Virus record (IMG/VR): IMGVR_UViG_3300026097_000100
Location: 1 to 24,742 of that record
Reading direction: 5' to 3' (one strand)
DNA length: 24,742 bases
DNA from: a virus
A program made the translations under genes and the position numbers. How positions within the stretch are numbered: the first letter of the stretch is position 1; each line of letters opens with the position of its first letter. This document shows positions 18,301 through 24,700 of this stretch, in pieces. Under the pieces are notes generated by a model. It had not been told where the DNA came from, ran no database searches, and saw nothing but the letters and a program-made list of their open reading frames with translations.

Positions 18301-18340
18301 CCCTGTTATAATGCTTGAGAAACTCGTTAAAGGTTGCCAC
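15338..18340 (-). CDS. Large probable baseplate hub protein
   Basis: This 1000-residue protein lies between gp53 and gp5, where a hub component is expected. Residues 1-110 are rich in Leu and Gln and look like a coiled coil. About 115-260 is a low-complexity linker of Gly, Ser, Thr, Asp and Asn. From about 265 to 490 and 640 to 780 the sequence is ordered; RRTIAYKITYLINKYQINNP and LYKYWFTGQNTEVLDFEINV are of a type I associate with hub-linked proteins of T4-like marine phages. The region near 900 has a conserved-looking SMFREGSFTQRLSG. The tail ends with IGGRSAA twice. It starts at GTG, two codons after and in frame with the gp53 stop, with a weak GGGG upstream. A gp27-like role is possible but not shown. 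Confidence 0.8.
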   Translation of the reverse strand: MATFNEFLKHYNRVRALSFTLQQQTTLLQNEVNRGALLGDPDFIGNRVDQLDAQIDASIDSLNLLSEQIASSDLSLDEQASLQDLIETTGNVLQDIQQQLVGIRARAQDNQRQQQVQEQSTPKNSAGEIVGNEQDARDNDANVQSPPQEDVVLDQATGRVVSEPENTNTGTNARTPNTADDVDSNIGGPAGTDSPVGNDASGGATSSVGGDRATVDVERTQAGDVAASDDEVTDTPSTVGTSTGASDRPEVASEFLDPIESRANILSGITNMTYALSWYLMTPEEFANFVIAEDKILPSSQLLVQSAGAPAAERNEWFNVDFYIENFTLDSVVGTQAVGSPHNAVTLEFDVVEPQGITLLNRLNNAVIDHLGPDTTVSQARADGLAQSYLMVIRFYGYDGAGNLVTASDLGLPATTDANAIQEKFIPFVITGFGYKIATKATEYKISGACVGTNIAFSTARGSIPFNIQLTASTIDQLFNGNKVLTNTQDEGQNENQSGTTQTVVQGLTQALNDQQQRMAGESAEIPDEYEIVFQDPALRNAKIVKPGKVSKTKASNLTAEQAARKYLTSKLNYDKESQTYNVLAGTQIVQLIDLLLRTSSYVTSQQDIYIDEKTGQPVGPEDPNGVPRSVPTVQWYRVKTQVVPLGYDRKRRTIAYKITYLINKYQINNPRSAYFPNSEYRGVHKLYKYWFTGQNTEVLDFEINVDKNFFMVIGNDGRIDTRDPGQFGGTQIYSSAPGQSLQMGERGSSVPAANLSDRLYSFADVASAELDIVGDPDWIQQNEIVYNRSLTLEPFAPDGSVNFDASEVLFELRFNPVVDYDLATGLSNVYENNRDISIEGPNGDVTQPNAAQESIIWCATTVTSMFREGSFTQRLSGVYRPLESSKRAPKNLLDQQPLDSQGTVEQALAERERETTTVGGEETGAGGAGNRDAAQAQRNLNRNSPASDVTTKRIGGRSAAAEDRGIVVEIVPNDQFPDDDAGTESTRTIGGRSAASRRR
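15354..15373 (-). repeat. Direct repeat copy 2 encoding the IGGRSAA tail motif
   Basis: This 20-bp segment matches 15459-15478 at 18 of 20 positions. Both encode IGGRSAA in the C-terminal tail of the large hub protein (about residues 990 and 955). Confidence 0.75.
15459..15478 (-). repeat. Direct repeat copy 1 encoding the IGGRSAA tail motif
   Basis: This is the first copy in the reading direction, about 105 bases from the second. The distance is a multiple of three, so both are read in the same frame. Confidence 0.75.
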
Positions 18341-18343
18341 GGA

Positions 18344-18643
18344 TTAGAACCCCAGCACTGATTTCAATGTGCTCTTTTTGGGCAGATAAATGTTTGTGCC
18401 TGTGACAAAGTCGTTGAGTGGATCTGTCAAGCTGTTAGGGTTGCGCTGTGCAAATACCCACCATAGGTTGGGTGTGCCATACAGGTCATAGGCCAACAAA
18501 TCTGGTCTAAGATTGTAGGTCTGATTTATAGTAAATCTTTGATCATCAGCTAACTTGGGGATACTGCGGTTGATCATTGGTCCTAGGTATTCGCCCACTT
18601 GCGGTGTAGAGAAGTATGGCGACGTTGATTGATAATCGGCCAT
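18344..18643 (-). CDS. gp53: Baseplate wedge protein gp53
   Basis: gp53 joins neighbouring wedges around the hub. The 99-residue protein has the typical core: RPDLLAYDLYGTPNLWWVFA (about 46-65), comparable to the T4 segment with YGNPQLYWVL, followed by the LysM-like end TGTNIYLPKKSTL. It is half the length of T4 gp53 (196), as expected for a form reduced to the N-terminal conserved core. The ATG overlaps the upstream TAA by one base (TAATG) and has a strong AAAGGAGG nine bases upstream inside the end of the gp48-like gene, so translation is probably both coupled and directly initiated. Confidence 0.85.
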   Translation of the reverse strand: MADYQSTSPYFSTPQVGEYLGPMINRSIPKLADDQRFTINQTYNLRPDLLAYDLYGTPNLWWVFAQRNPNSLTDPLNDFVTGTNIYLPKKSTLKSVLGF

Positions 18644-19884
18644 TACCAGAATCCTCCTTTAATGAGACTGCCATTAGCGTACTCTTTGAGACTGAAGTCT
18701 TGGCTGACCTGCAGTCTGTTTTGCACAGGCAACAGCGTGATTGTCATTTGCAATTTAGTAGGCACATATGTAGCTGAATCACTGCTGAGATTCGCAGTTT
18801 TACTACTCAGGCGTGCTGTAGGATTTTCAGCGCCGCTGAATAAATTACTGGTTAGCAGGCGATTTATCCTGCTACTCCACGAAGTAAGAGCATCGCCTGT
18901 GTTTTTGTTTTGCAGATTGGTTTGCAGTGTTTCGCCTGCTCTAATTTGCGACACACCGGCACGTATATAATCCACATCATCGGGCAGTGTGTAGTTGAAC
19001 TGTGAAATCACACAAGGTGCTTCATTGAACTGATAATCACCTAAGCCTGTGAGAAACAACAGTGGCGGAGGCGATCCTCTTTGACTGTCCTGTCCGTAGA
19101 ACATTTTACTGGCACTTTTTAGAAAATGTATCACTGCAAGAAGATAATCTGCTTCTGCGGTGTCCTGTGCTGTAAAGGTGGCTGTCATTACCACTTCGCC
19201 TACTTTGCTGCCTTTGTAAAAATAGCTTTGGTAGTTGCTATGTGTAGGCTGATACTGATTGTATTCTGCTGCATACAGAATTTGAATACTTGGTGTGTAA
19301 GGGAACACAATTCCGTCTGTGGCAATCAGTGGACGCAGTATACCAGCTCCATTTGAAATGCCTCCGGGACCGTTTGGACCTAAGCCTTGTCCAACATTTG
19401 ACTCTTTGTACAGATAATTGGCGCCACTGGCTAATCTCAATTTCACACGCCAATCGCTGGTAGCTTTTGGATCGCGCTGTTGTTGTGCAGCACTCTGGCG
19501 TCTCAATCTTTCCAAGGCAGCCTGATTGCTCTGTGCAAGTTCTTCTGGATCTTCAACTGGGATTGTAGGGTCAGCAGCATCATCAAATACTTGTGGTTCT
19601 TGAACAGGTGCTGGGGCGGCAATAGTTCTTGTCTCGGGAGAAGTTCCAAACGAAGGATCATCTGGAAAAATCGTTGTTAAAAGTTCAAGGTCTTCGTTGG
19701 TTTGTTCAATGTTTTCCAGTATGTTAGCTTTTTGGTCTTCCAGTGCTCGTAGGCCACGCTGAATTGCCTCTGTTTGTCGCTGTCTAGTAGGCAGAGCCTG
19801 AATGGTGTTGATTTCGTTTTCTGTTGCATTCAACTGTTGAAATAAACTTTCTAAAGTTTCTGTTAATTCCGCTTGGCTGGCCAC
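18643..19884 (-). CDS. gp48: Probable tail-tube cap/baseplate protein (gp48/gp54-like)
   Basis: The 413-residue protein begins the baseplate operon. Residues 1-70 form a likely coiled coil (many Leu, Gln, Glu), 75-130 a Pro/Ala/Glu-rich linker, and from about 145 a conserved domain starts with DWRVKLRLASGANYLY. It goes on with IVFPYTPSIQILYAAEYNQY, AVIHFLKSASKMFYGQDSQR and LQMTITLLPVQNRLQVSQDF. The order of a helical segment ending in FYGQ, a segment with APCVISQFNYTLPDD and a C-terminal strand set resembles the tube-cap proteins gp48 and gp54 of T4; which of the two is uncertain. The start is GTG at 19884 with AGGAG six bases upstream, 17 bases after a late promoter element. Confidence 0.72.
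   Translation of the reverse strand: MASQAELTETLESLFQQLNATENEINTIQALPTRQRQTEAIQRGLRALEDQKANILENIEQTNEDLELLTTIFPDDPSFGTSPETRTIAAPAPVQEPQVFDDAADPTIPVEDPEELAQSNQAALERLRRQSAAQQQRDPKATSDWRVKLRLASGANYLYKESNVGQGLGPNGPGGISNGAGILRPLIATDGIVFPYTPSIQILYAAEYNQYQPTHSNYQSYFYKGSKVGEVVMTATFTAQDTAEADYLLAVIHFLKSASKMFYGQDSQRGSPPPLLFLTGLGDYQFNEAPCVISQFNYTLPDDVDYIRAGVSQIRAGETLQTNLQNKNTGDALTSWSSRINRLLTSNLFSGAENPTARLSSKTANLSSDSATYVPTKLQMTITLLPVQNRLQVSQDFSLKEYANGSLIKGGFW
18653..18660 (-). promoter_or_regulatory. Strong ribosome binding site for gp53
   Basis: AAAGGAGG lies within the last codons of the gp48-like gene, nine bases before the gp53 ATG. It is the best Shine-Dalgarno match among the baseplate genes here. 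Confidence 0.7.
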
Positions 19885-19901
19885 TGTGTTCTCCTATGTG
19901 T

Positions 19902-19924
19902 TATTTATGGGAATCAAAAACGGC
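19902..19924 (-). promoter_or_regulatory. T4-like late promoter, extended, before the baseplate operon
   Basis: On the minus strand the block reads GCCGTTT, seven bases, then CCATAAATA, identical at 20 of 23 positions to the block before gp6. The box CATAAATA ends 17 bases before the GTG of the gp48-like gene. Its upstream edge is 11 bases from the -35 box of the opposite promoter. Confidence 0.72.
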
Positions 19925-19935
19925 TAACTTAATGA

Positions 19936-19963
19936 TTGACAACCGTGCTCAAAGCTGTATACT
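19936..19963 (+). promoter_or_regulatory. Sigma70-type promoter for gp55-gp47-gp46
   Basis: A -35 TTGACA (19936-19941) is followed after 16 bases by a -10 TATACT (19958-19963). The first matches the bacterial consensus fully, the second at five of six positions. The gp55 ATG is 23 bases further on, with GGAG at 19977-19980. This would be read by unmodified host polymerase, fitting early or middle expression of gp55 and the recombination genes. Confidence 0.75.
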
Positions 19964-19986
19964 AAGTACAACCTACGGAGAAATAG

Positions 19987-20895
19987 ATGCCTGAACCCAA
20001 AAAACCCAGAAAAGTCAATTATCTAAACAACAGAGATATTCTCAAAGAGATTCACAAAAGCAAGAGCACATATTGTGCATTCCGTGATAAACTGGCTGAT
20101 CATCAGTATGATATTATTTTGCCCAGTGTGGACAAGATCAATCAGCGTACCATTGCAGAAGCAAGACGCAACCAAGCTGACCGTATCAAAAGAGCCACTG
20201 GAGAAATTGTGGATCCTAAGAAAATTGCCAACACCGATCTTGTATTTCGTGTGACCTGTTGGGAGCATATTCCCAAAGTACCTAAAAAGCTAACCAAGGC
20301 ACAAGAAAAGAAAAAGTCAAAGCTGGAAGATCTATTGGAAATGGACGATGTGGATCTAGAAGATGATGGTCTACAAGAGTTAATGGAAGATGTCAAACAG
20401 GATCTTAACTATATTAAACTGCCGTTTCCTCCTTTCTATCACTACAGAATTGACGAAAACAAAACTCCATATCTGGTGGGCAAAAGTCACTGGCGAGGTG
20501 ATTTGGAAACTGGAGAGTTTTGTAAGGACCACGGCAAAATGACTGACAAGCTAGCACATATGTTTATCAAACTGTGTGAACGCTATGCTACACGGTCAAA
20601 CTGGCGTGGGTATACTTACAACGACGAAATGCGCGGGCAGGCACTGCTACAGTTATCGCAGATTGGATTGCAGTTTGATGAATCAAAATCACAGAATCCT
20701 TTTGCCTATTATACAGCAGCAATTACTAACAGTTTTACTAGAGTGCTGAATTTGGAAAAGAAAAATCAAAATATCCGCGATGATATTCTTGAACAAAACG
20801 GATTAAATCCAAGTTACACCAGACAGTTTAAGAATTCCAGAGAAGCTAATACACTAGCTGAATACGCAGCACACGGATTACCGCCAGAAGAGTAA
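19987..20895 (+). CDS. gp55: Late-transcription sigma factor gp55
   Basis: gp55 is the phage sigma factor that lets host RNA polymerase read TATAAATA late promoters; in T4 it works with gp33 and the gp45 sliding clamp. The N-terminal VNYLNNRDILKEI matches the start of T4 gp55 (YNYVNNKELLQAI). The core, about 197-262, has the sigma region-2-like pattern: NWRGYTYNDEMRGQALLQLS, FDESKSQNPFAYYTAAITNS, then NLEKKNQ. At 302 residues it is longer than T4 gp55 (185). The extra part is mainly between about 30 and 190 and includes a very acidic stretch (about 110-138). I do not see a clear copy of the T4 C-terminal clamp-binding tail. It is first in its operon, four bases before gp47. Confidence 0.88.
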   Translation: MPEPKKPRKVNYLNNRDILKEIHKSKSTYCAFRDKLADHQYDIILPSVDKINQRTIAEARRNQADRIKRATGEIVDPKKIANTDLVFRVTCWEHIPKVPKKLTKAQEKKKSKLEDLLEMDDVDLEDDGLQELMEDVKQDLNYIKLPFPPFYHYRIDENKTPYLVGKSHWRGDLETGEFCKDHGKMTDKLAHMFIKLCERYATRSNWRGYTYNDEMRGQALLQLSQIGLQFDESKSQNPFAYYTAAITNSFTRVLNLEKKNQNIRDDILEQNGLNPSYTRQFKNSREANTLAEYAAHGLPPEE

Positions 20896-20899
20896 TATT

Positions 20900-21916
20900 A
20901 TGAGCAATTTGTTTAAACGAGCCATTGTGTTCACAGACATCCATTTTGGTTTAAAATCAAACAGCGCATTGCACAATCAAGACTGTCTAGACTTTGTGGA
21001 TTGGGTGATCAAATTAGGCCGAGAACAGAACTGCGAAACCTGCATGTTCCTAGGAGACTGGCATCACCAGCGTGCCAGCATCAACTTGAATACCTTGCAT
21101 CAGAGTTTGGAAGCATTGGAAAGACTGAATGCTGCTTTTGATGTTGTGCACTTTATTCCTGGCAATCACGATTTGTACTATCGTGACAAGCGTGATGTCA
21201 CAGGTGTTACTTGGGCAAAGCACTTGCCCAATCTTAACATCTGCAACGACTGGTTTGAGTCAGGAGATGTAATTATTGCTCCATGGCTAGTCGGTGACGA
21301 TCACAAGCGTCTACAAAAAATGAGTTCCAAATACATGTTTGGGCACTTTGAACTACCGCACTTTAAAATGAATGCCATGGTAGAAATGCCTGATCACGGT
21401 GAACTTAAAAACGAGCATCTTGGGCACTACGATCAAGTGTTTTCAGGACATTTTCATTTGCGCCAAACCAAAGGCAATATCAATTATATTGGCAATTCGT
21501 TTCCGCACAATTTTGCAGATGCAGGCGATACCGAACGTGGATGCATGATCTTAGATTGGGGCAGTGAGCCAGAATACCATGCTTGGCCAGATCAGCCATT
21601 GTATAAAGTACTAGACCTTAGTAGACTATTAGATGATGCTAATAATATATTACTTCCTAAAATGCATGTGCGTGTAAATTTAGACATTGATATTTCGTAC
21701 GAAGAAGCAAATTATATCAAAGAAAAATTTGTTGCAGATTTTAATCTTCGCGAAATGGCACTTATTCCAAACAAACGAAGTGCACTAGAAGATGATGCAC
21801 AACCTGGCGAAATTCATTTTGAAAGCGTTGATCAAATTGTAACTGATCAGATTGTTAATATTGAAAGTGAATTTTACGATAACAAATTATTGTTAGACAT
21901 TTATAACAACCTATGA
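20900..21916 (+). CDS. gp47: Recombination endonuclease subunit gp47 (Mre11/SbcD-like)
   Basis: gp47 is the metal-dependent nuclease of the gp46/gp47 complex, which resects DNA ends for recombination-dependent replication and takes part in host DNA breakdown in T4. All phosphoesterase motifs are visible: D13-x-H15 (FTDIHFG), G52-D53 (LGDWHH), G88-N-H-D91 (PGNHDLY), H149 (FGHFEL) and G183-H-x-H186 (SGHFHL). The length, 338 residues, equals T4 gp47 (339). The final four bases overlap the gp46 start (ATGA), so the partners are translationally coupled. The start has a GAAGAG stretch about seven bases upstream at the end of gp55. Confidence 0.96.
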   Translation: MSNLFKRAIVFTDIHFGLKSNSALHNQDCLDFVDWVIKLGREQNCETCMFLGDWHHQRASINLNTLHQSLEALERLNAAFDVVHFIPGNHDLYYRDKRDVTGVTWAKHLPNLNICNDWFESGDVIIAPWLVGDDHKRLQKMSSKYMFGHFELPHFKMNAMVEMPDHGELKNEHLGHYDQVFSGHFHLRQTKGNINYIGNSFPHNFADAGDTERGCMILDWGSEPEYHAWPDQPLYKVLDLSRLLDDANNILLPKMHVRVNLDIDISYEEANYIKEKFVADFNLREMALIPNKRSALEDDAQPGEIHFESVDQIVTDQIVNIESEFYDNKLLLDIYNNL

Positions 21917-23676
21917 TCCAAATTAAAGACCTAACTGTAAGAAACTTCATGAGTGTAGGGAACGCTACACAAGCCATTAACTTTGATCGACAGGATCTTA
22001 CCCTTGTGCTAGGAGAAAATCTTGACCTCGGCGGCGACGGTAGCCGTAACGGCACAGGTAAAACCACTATCATTAATGCACTCAGTTATGCACTATTTGG
22101 CAGTGCATTGACAAACATTCGCAAAGATAATCTAATTAACAAAACTAATAGTAAGAATATGCTGGTTAGTTTGGACTTTAGCATATCAGGTATGGACTAT
22201 CGTATCGAGCGAGGCAGAAAGCCAAACATCTTAAAATTTTATGTAAACAATCAAGAACAAGAACCTAACGACGAAAGTCAGGGAGACAGTAGAGAAACAC
22301 AACAGGACATTGAGCGACTGTTTGGCATGAGTCACGACATGTTCAAGCATGTGCTAGCACTAAACACCTATACGGAACCGTTCTTGAGTATGCGCACCAA
22401 CGATCAACGTGCCATTATTGAACAGTTGTTGGGTATTACCCTACTCAGCGAGCGAGCTGATCGTATCAAAGAGCAGATGAAAAGCACCAAAGACGCTATT
22501 TCGCAAGAAGAAATGCGCATTCGTGCAGTGCAGGAAGCAAACAGTCGCATTGAAGAACAGATTCGTAATCTTGAAAATCGACGCAATTTGTGGATTCGCA
22601 AACGCGACGAAGACATACAAAATTTTACCAGTGCAATCGAAAGTCTAGCGCATGTAGATATTGATCAGGAACTGGAAAATCATCGTGCACTAGACGATTT
22701 CCACGATAAAAGATCTCTAATCGACAATGCAAATGCTTGGATTAAAAGTATTCACACAGACAATCGCAAGCAGGAAAAACTAGTTGAAAAACTGCAAAAA
22801 GAAATTGCAGATCTAGAAAGTCAACGCTGTTATGCTTGTGGTCAAGAACTACACGACAATCAGCATGAACAGATTCTCAATGACAAACGTGAGATGCTAC
22901 AGGAAACTGCTCAACAACTACTGACAAATCAAGCACAAGAATCGGAACACCTAGAAACAATAAATGACATTGGAGAGTTAGGCACAGCACCGAGAGTGTT
23001 TTATGACACTATTGAACAAGCATACGAGCATCAGAACAGTCTAAACACATTGGTACAACAGTTAGAAAGCAAACAAGCAGAGGCAGATCCTTACAGCGAA
23101 CAGATTGAGGAAATGAAAAATCAGGCACTACAAGAAGTTACCTATGATACACTTAACGAATTAACCAGACTGCAAGAACATCAGGACTTCCTGCTTAAAT
23201 TGTTAACTAACAAAGACAGTTTCGTACGCAAAAAAATTATTGATCAAAATCTCAGCTATCTAAACAGCAGACTCACACACTATTTGGATAGAATTGGCTT
23301 GCCACATACTGTAATATTTCAAAATGACTTATCAGTGGAAATTCAGGAGCTGGGCAGAGATCTAGACTTTGATAATCTTAGTCGAGGCGAGCGTAACAGA
23401 CTAATATTGTCAATGAGCTGGGCGTTTCGTGACGTATGGGAAAGCCTGTATGGCGCTATTAACTTGTTGTTTATTGACGAACTAGTGGATTCGGGTATGG
23501 ACACCAATGGCGTGGAAAACGCACTGGGTATTCTCAAGCAACAGGCAAGAGAACGCAACAAAAGTGTGTGGCTAGTATCGCACAAAGACGAGCTCGCAGG
23601 GCGTGTGCACAATATACTCAAAGTAATCAAAGAAAACGGATTTACAAATTACAATACAGACGTTGATATTACATAA
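21913..23676 (+). CDS. gp46: Recombination endonuclease subunit gp46 (Rad50/SbcC-like ATPase)
   Basis: gp46 is the SMC-type ATPase partner of gp47. Walker A is RNGTGKTT (about 45-52). A Q-loop-like segment with NTYTEPFLSM follows near 155. A long coiled coil (about 180-420) is interrupted by the zinc-hook CYAC (306-309), where two molecules can join. The ABC signature LSRGERNR starts at 489, Walker B is LLFIDE (518-523) with the D-loop VDSGMD, and the switch histidine is in VSHKDE (H557). The length of 587 is close to T4 gp46 (560). No Shine-Dalgarno site precedes the ATG, consistent with coupling to gp47 by the 4-base overlap. Confidence 0.96.
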   Translation: MIQIKDLTVRNFMSVGNATQAINFDRQDLTLVLGENLDLGGDGSRNGTGKTTIINALSYALFGSALTNIRKDNLINKTNSKNMLVSLDFSISGMDYRIERGRKPNILKFYVNNQEQEPNDESQGDSRETQQDIERLFGMSHDMFKHVLALNTYTEPFLSMRTNDQRAIIEQLLGITLLSERADRIKEQMKSTKDAISQEEMRIRAVQEANSRIEEQIRNLENRRNLWIRKRDEDIQNFTSAIESLAHVDIDQELENHRALDDFHDKRSLIDNANAWIKSIHTDNRKQEKLVEKLQKEIADLESQRCYACGQELHDNQHEQILNDKREMLQETAQQLLTNQAQESEHLETINDIGELGTAPRVFYDTIEQAYEHQNSLNTLVQQLESKQAEADPYSEQIEEMKNQALQEVTYDTLNELTRLQEHQDFLLKLLTNKDSFVRKKIIDQNLSYLNSRLTHYLDRIGLPHTVIFQNDLSVEIQELGRDLDFDNLSRGERNRLILSMSWAFRDVWESLYGAINLLFIDELVDSGMDTNGVENALGILKQQARERNKSVWLVSHKDELAGRVHNILKVIKENGFTNYNTDVDIT

Positions 23677-23705
23677 TATGAATATTTTGTCTCGCAAGAG
23701 TACGC

Positions 23706-23715
23706 ACTAAGTACA
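23706..23715 (+). promoter_or_regulatory. Shared ACTAAGTACA motif before the GIY-YIG gene
   Basis: The same 10 bases are found at 19961-19970, overlapping and following the -10 box of the gp55 promoter. In both places the motif ends 16 bases before a start codon if the second ATG (23732) is used here. No convincing -10 or -35 precedes this copy. Confidence 0.35.
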
Positions 23716-23731
23716 CGCCCAGAGAATGTAT

Positions 23732-24169
23732 ATGGATTGGACTTACAAAGGCGAAATAGTAGAGGAACTACCAGCAGATTGCGAAGGGTTTGTTTACCTT
23801 ATTACCAATCTTGCTGACAACAGAAAATATGTTGGCAAAAAACTAGCAAAATTCAAAACAACTAAACCACCTCTTAAAGGCAAAAAAAATCGACGCAGAG
23901 GCACAGTAGAATCGGATTGGCGTGACTACTGGGGTTCAAGTGATCATCTGAAAGCAGATGTAAAACAATTAGGCGAGGAAAATTTTTCAAGAGAGATCTT
24001 ATACTTTTGCTCCAGCAGAGGCTTGATGAGTTATCTAGAAGCACGAGAACAATTCGAAAGGCAAGTATTACTAACAGACGAATATTATAACGGCATTATT
24101 AATGTCCGTGTAGGCAGCAGTAAAATTCTCAAAGAAGAACTGGGCAAATATCATGGCAAAGAAAAGTAA
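23732..24169 (+). CDS. GIY-YIG-type nuclease
   Basis: The N-terminal pair of motifs is GFVYLI and, ten residues later, KYVGKK, the GIY...YIG strands of this nuclease family. KPPLKGKKNRR is basic and could bind DNA; RDYWGSS resembles a segment common in phage members. Near the C-terminal end, YLEAREQFE supplies the likely metal-binding glutamate. The family includes free-standing homing endonucleases of T4 (Seg genes) as well as repair nucleases. Two ATGs are possible: at 23726 the AGAGA sequence is too close, whereas the ATG at 23732 has GAGA six bases upstream, so I prefer the second (145 residues). No intron or DNA-binding extension is visible, and the gene overlaps the next one by 17 bases. 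Confidence 0.8.
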   Translation: MDWTYKGEIVEELPADCEGFVYLITNLADNRKYVGKKLAKFKTTKPPLKGKKNRRRGTVESDWRDYWGSSDHLKADVKQLGEENFSREILYFCSSRGLMSYLEAREQFERQVLLTDEYYNGIINVRVGSSKILKEELGKYHGKEK

Positions 24170-24398
24170 ACTTACAGCACATCAAAGAGCACAAAAGAAA
24201 ATACAGCAAGACAAACAAAAAGCAGACAGCATTAGAGAGCAGAGTCTACAGTCATCAAAATCAAAAAATAACCTAGAAAAATTTAAAAACATCACACCAG
24301 CCCAAGCCGAAGCGTGGGCTACCAAGGCAACAAAAATCAATCCATCTCCAAAGGCACAAGGCCGCAAGGTCAATTACAGGCAACTCACAGGCGAATAA
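24153..24398 (+). CDS. Small basic protein of unknown function
   Basis: I do not recognise this 81-residue protein. It is rich in Lys and Gln (KKIQQDKQK) with a helical first half, and the second half is ITPAQAEAWATKATKINPSP followed by a basic end (GRKVNYRQ). It has no cysteine, no signal peptide and no membrane segment. It starts inside the end of the nuclease gene (17-base overlap) with no good ribosome binding site, so it is probably coupled to it. A nucleic-acid-binding role would fit the charge but is only a guess. The frame continues open for 44 codons after its TAA. Confidence 0.6.
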   Translation: MAKKSKLTAHQRAQKKIQQDKQKADSIREQSLQSSKSKNNLEKFKNITPAQAEAWATKATKINPSPKAQGRKVNYRQLTGE

Positions 24399-24437
24399 CA
24401 AACAGCACATAAGGCTTGTCCGCCAGAAATATGGACC

Positions 24438-24533
24438 GTGGAAAACCCAGCGAAGGAACCTAGTACCTGGACACGAGAAGCAGTAATGCTCAGTGGTTAT
24501 GCTGTTATCACAAAACTCAGAATTCCTAAGTAA
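24438..24533 (+). CDS. Possible micro-gene or detached 3' part of the preceding gene
   Basis: After the TAA at 24396-24398 the same frame is open to a TAA at 24531-24533. The peptide (KACPPEIWTVENPAKEP, then STWTREAVMLSGYAVITKLR) looks like real protein, with Trp, Cys and alternating hydrophobic residues. The only starts in this frame are GTG at 24438 and ATG at 24486, neither with a Shine-Dalgarno site. It may be a small gene with an unusual start, or the end of a longer 126-residue gene cut by a stop. Confidence 0.3.
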   Translation: MENPAKEPSTWTREAVMLSGYAVITKLRIPK

Positions 24534-24542
24534 GAGTAGCAC

Positions 24543-24662
24543 ATGAGGAACGAGGCTACTCCACGAGTCGACGTAGGTAGGGGAAAGGTCAGAGCCCCAA
24601 GGAATGAGTATAAACGCACAAACACCTACTTCCTAAGTCTCGGCTGGATAAGACTCACATGA
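24543..24662 (+). CDS. Possible 39-residue basic micro-protein
   Basis: ATG at 24543 opens 39 codons ending in TGA (24660-24662). The product is basic (VDVGRGKVRAPRNEYKR) and ends in TYFLSLGWIRLT. TAAGAG eight bases upstream is a weak ribosome binding site. The segment also contains several short inverted repeats and looks richer in G and C than the genes before it, so it may instead be part of a structured RNA. I do not recognise it. Confidence 0.3.
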   Translation: MRNEATPRVDVGRGKVRAPRNEYKRTNTYFLSLGWIRLT

Positions 24663-24674
24663 AGTCCCGAGAAT

Positions 24675-24700
24675 AGACGGAACCGCTACAGGTTCCGTCT
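24675..24700. repeat. Perfect 10-bp hairpin
   Basis: AGACGGAACC (24675-24684), loop GCTACA, GGTTCCGTCT (24691-24700). There is no T-run after the stem on either strand, so it is not a standard terminator. It could end the operon transcript by slowing polymerase or by protecting the RNA end, or be part of a longer RNA structure. Confidence 0.6.

Noticed and set aside
23677-23725. Sigma70 promoter before the nuclease gene
   Set aside because: Only a TTGTCT-like box with no -10 at a usable distance; the shared ACTAAGTACA motif is listed instead.
24675-24700. Intrinsic terminator
   Set aside because: The stem is good but no T-rich run follows on either strand.
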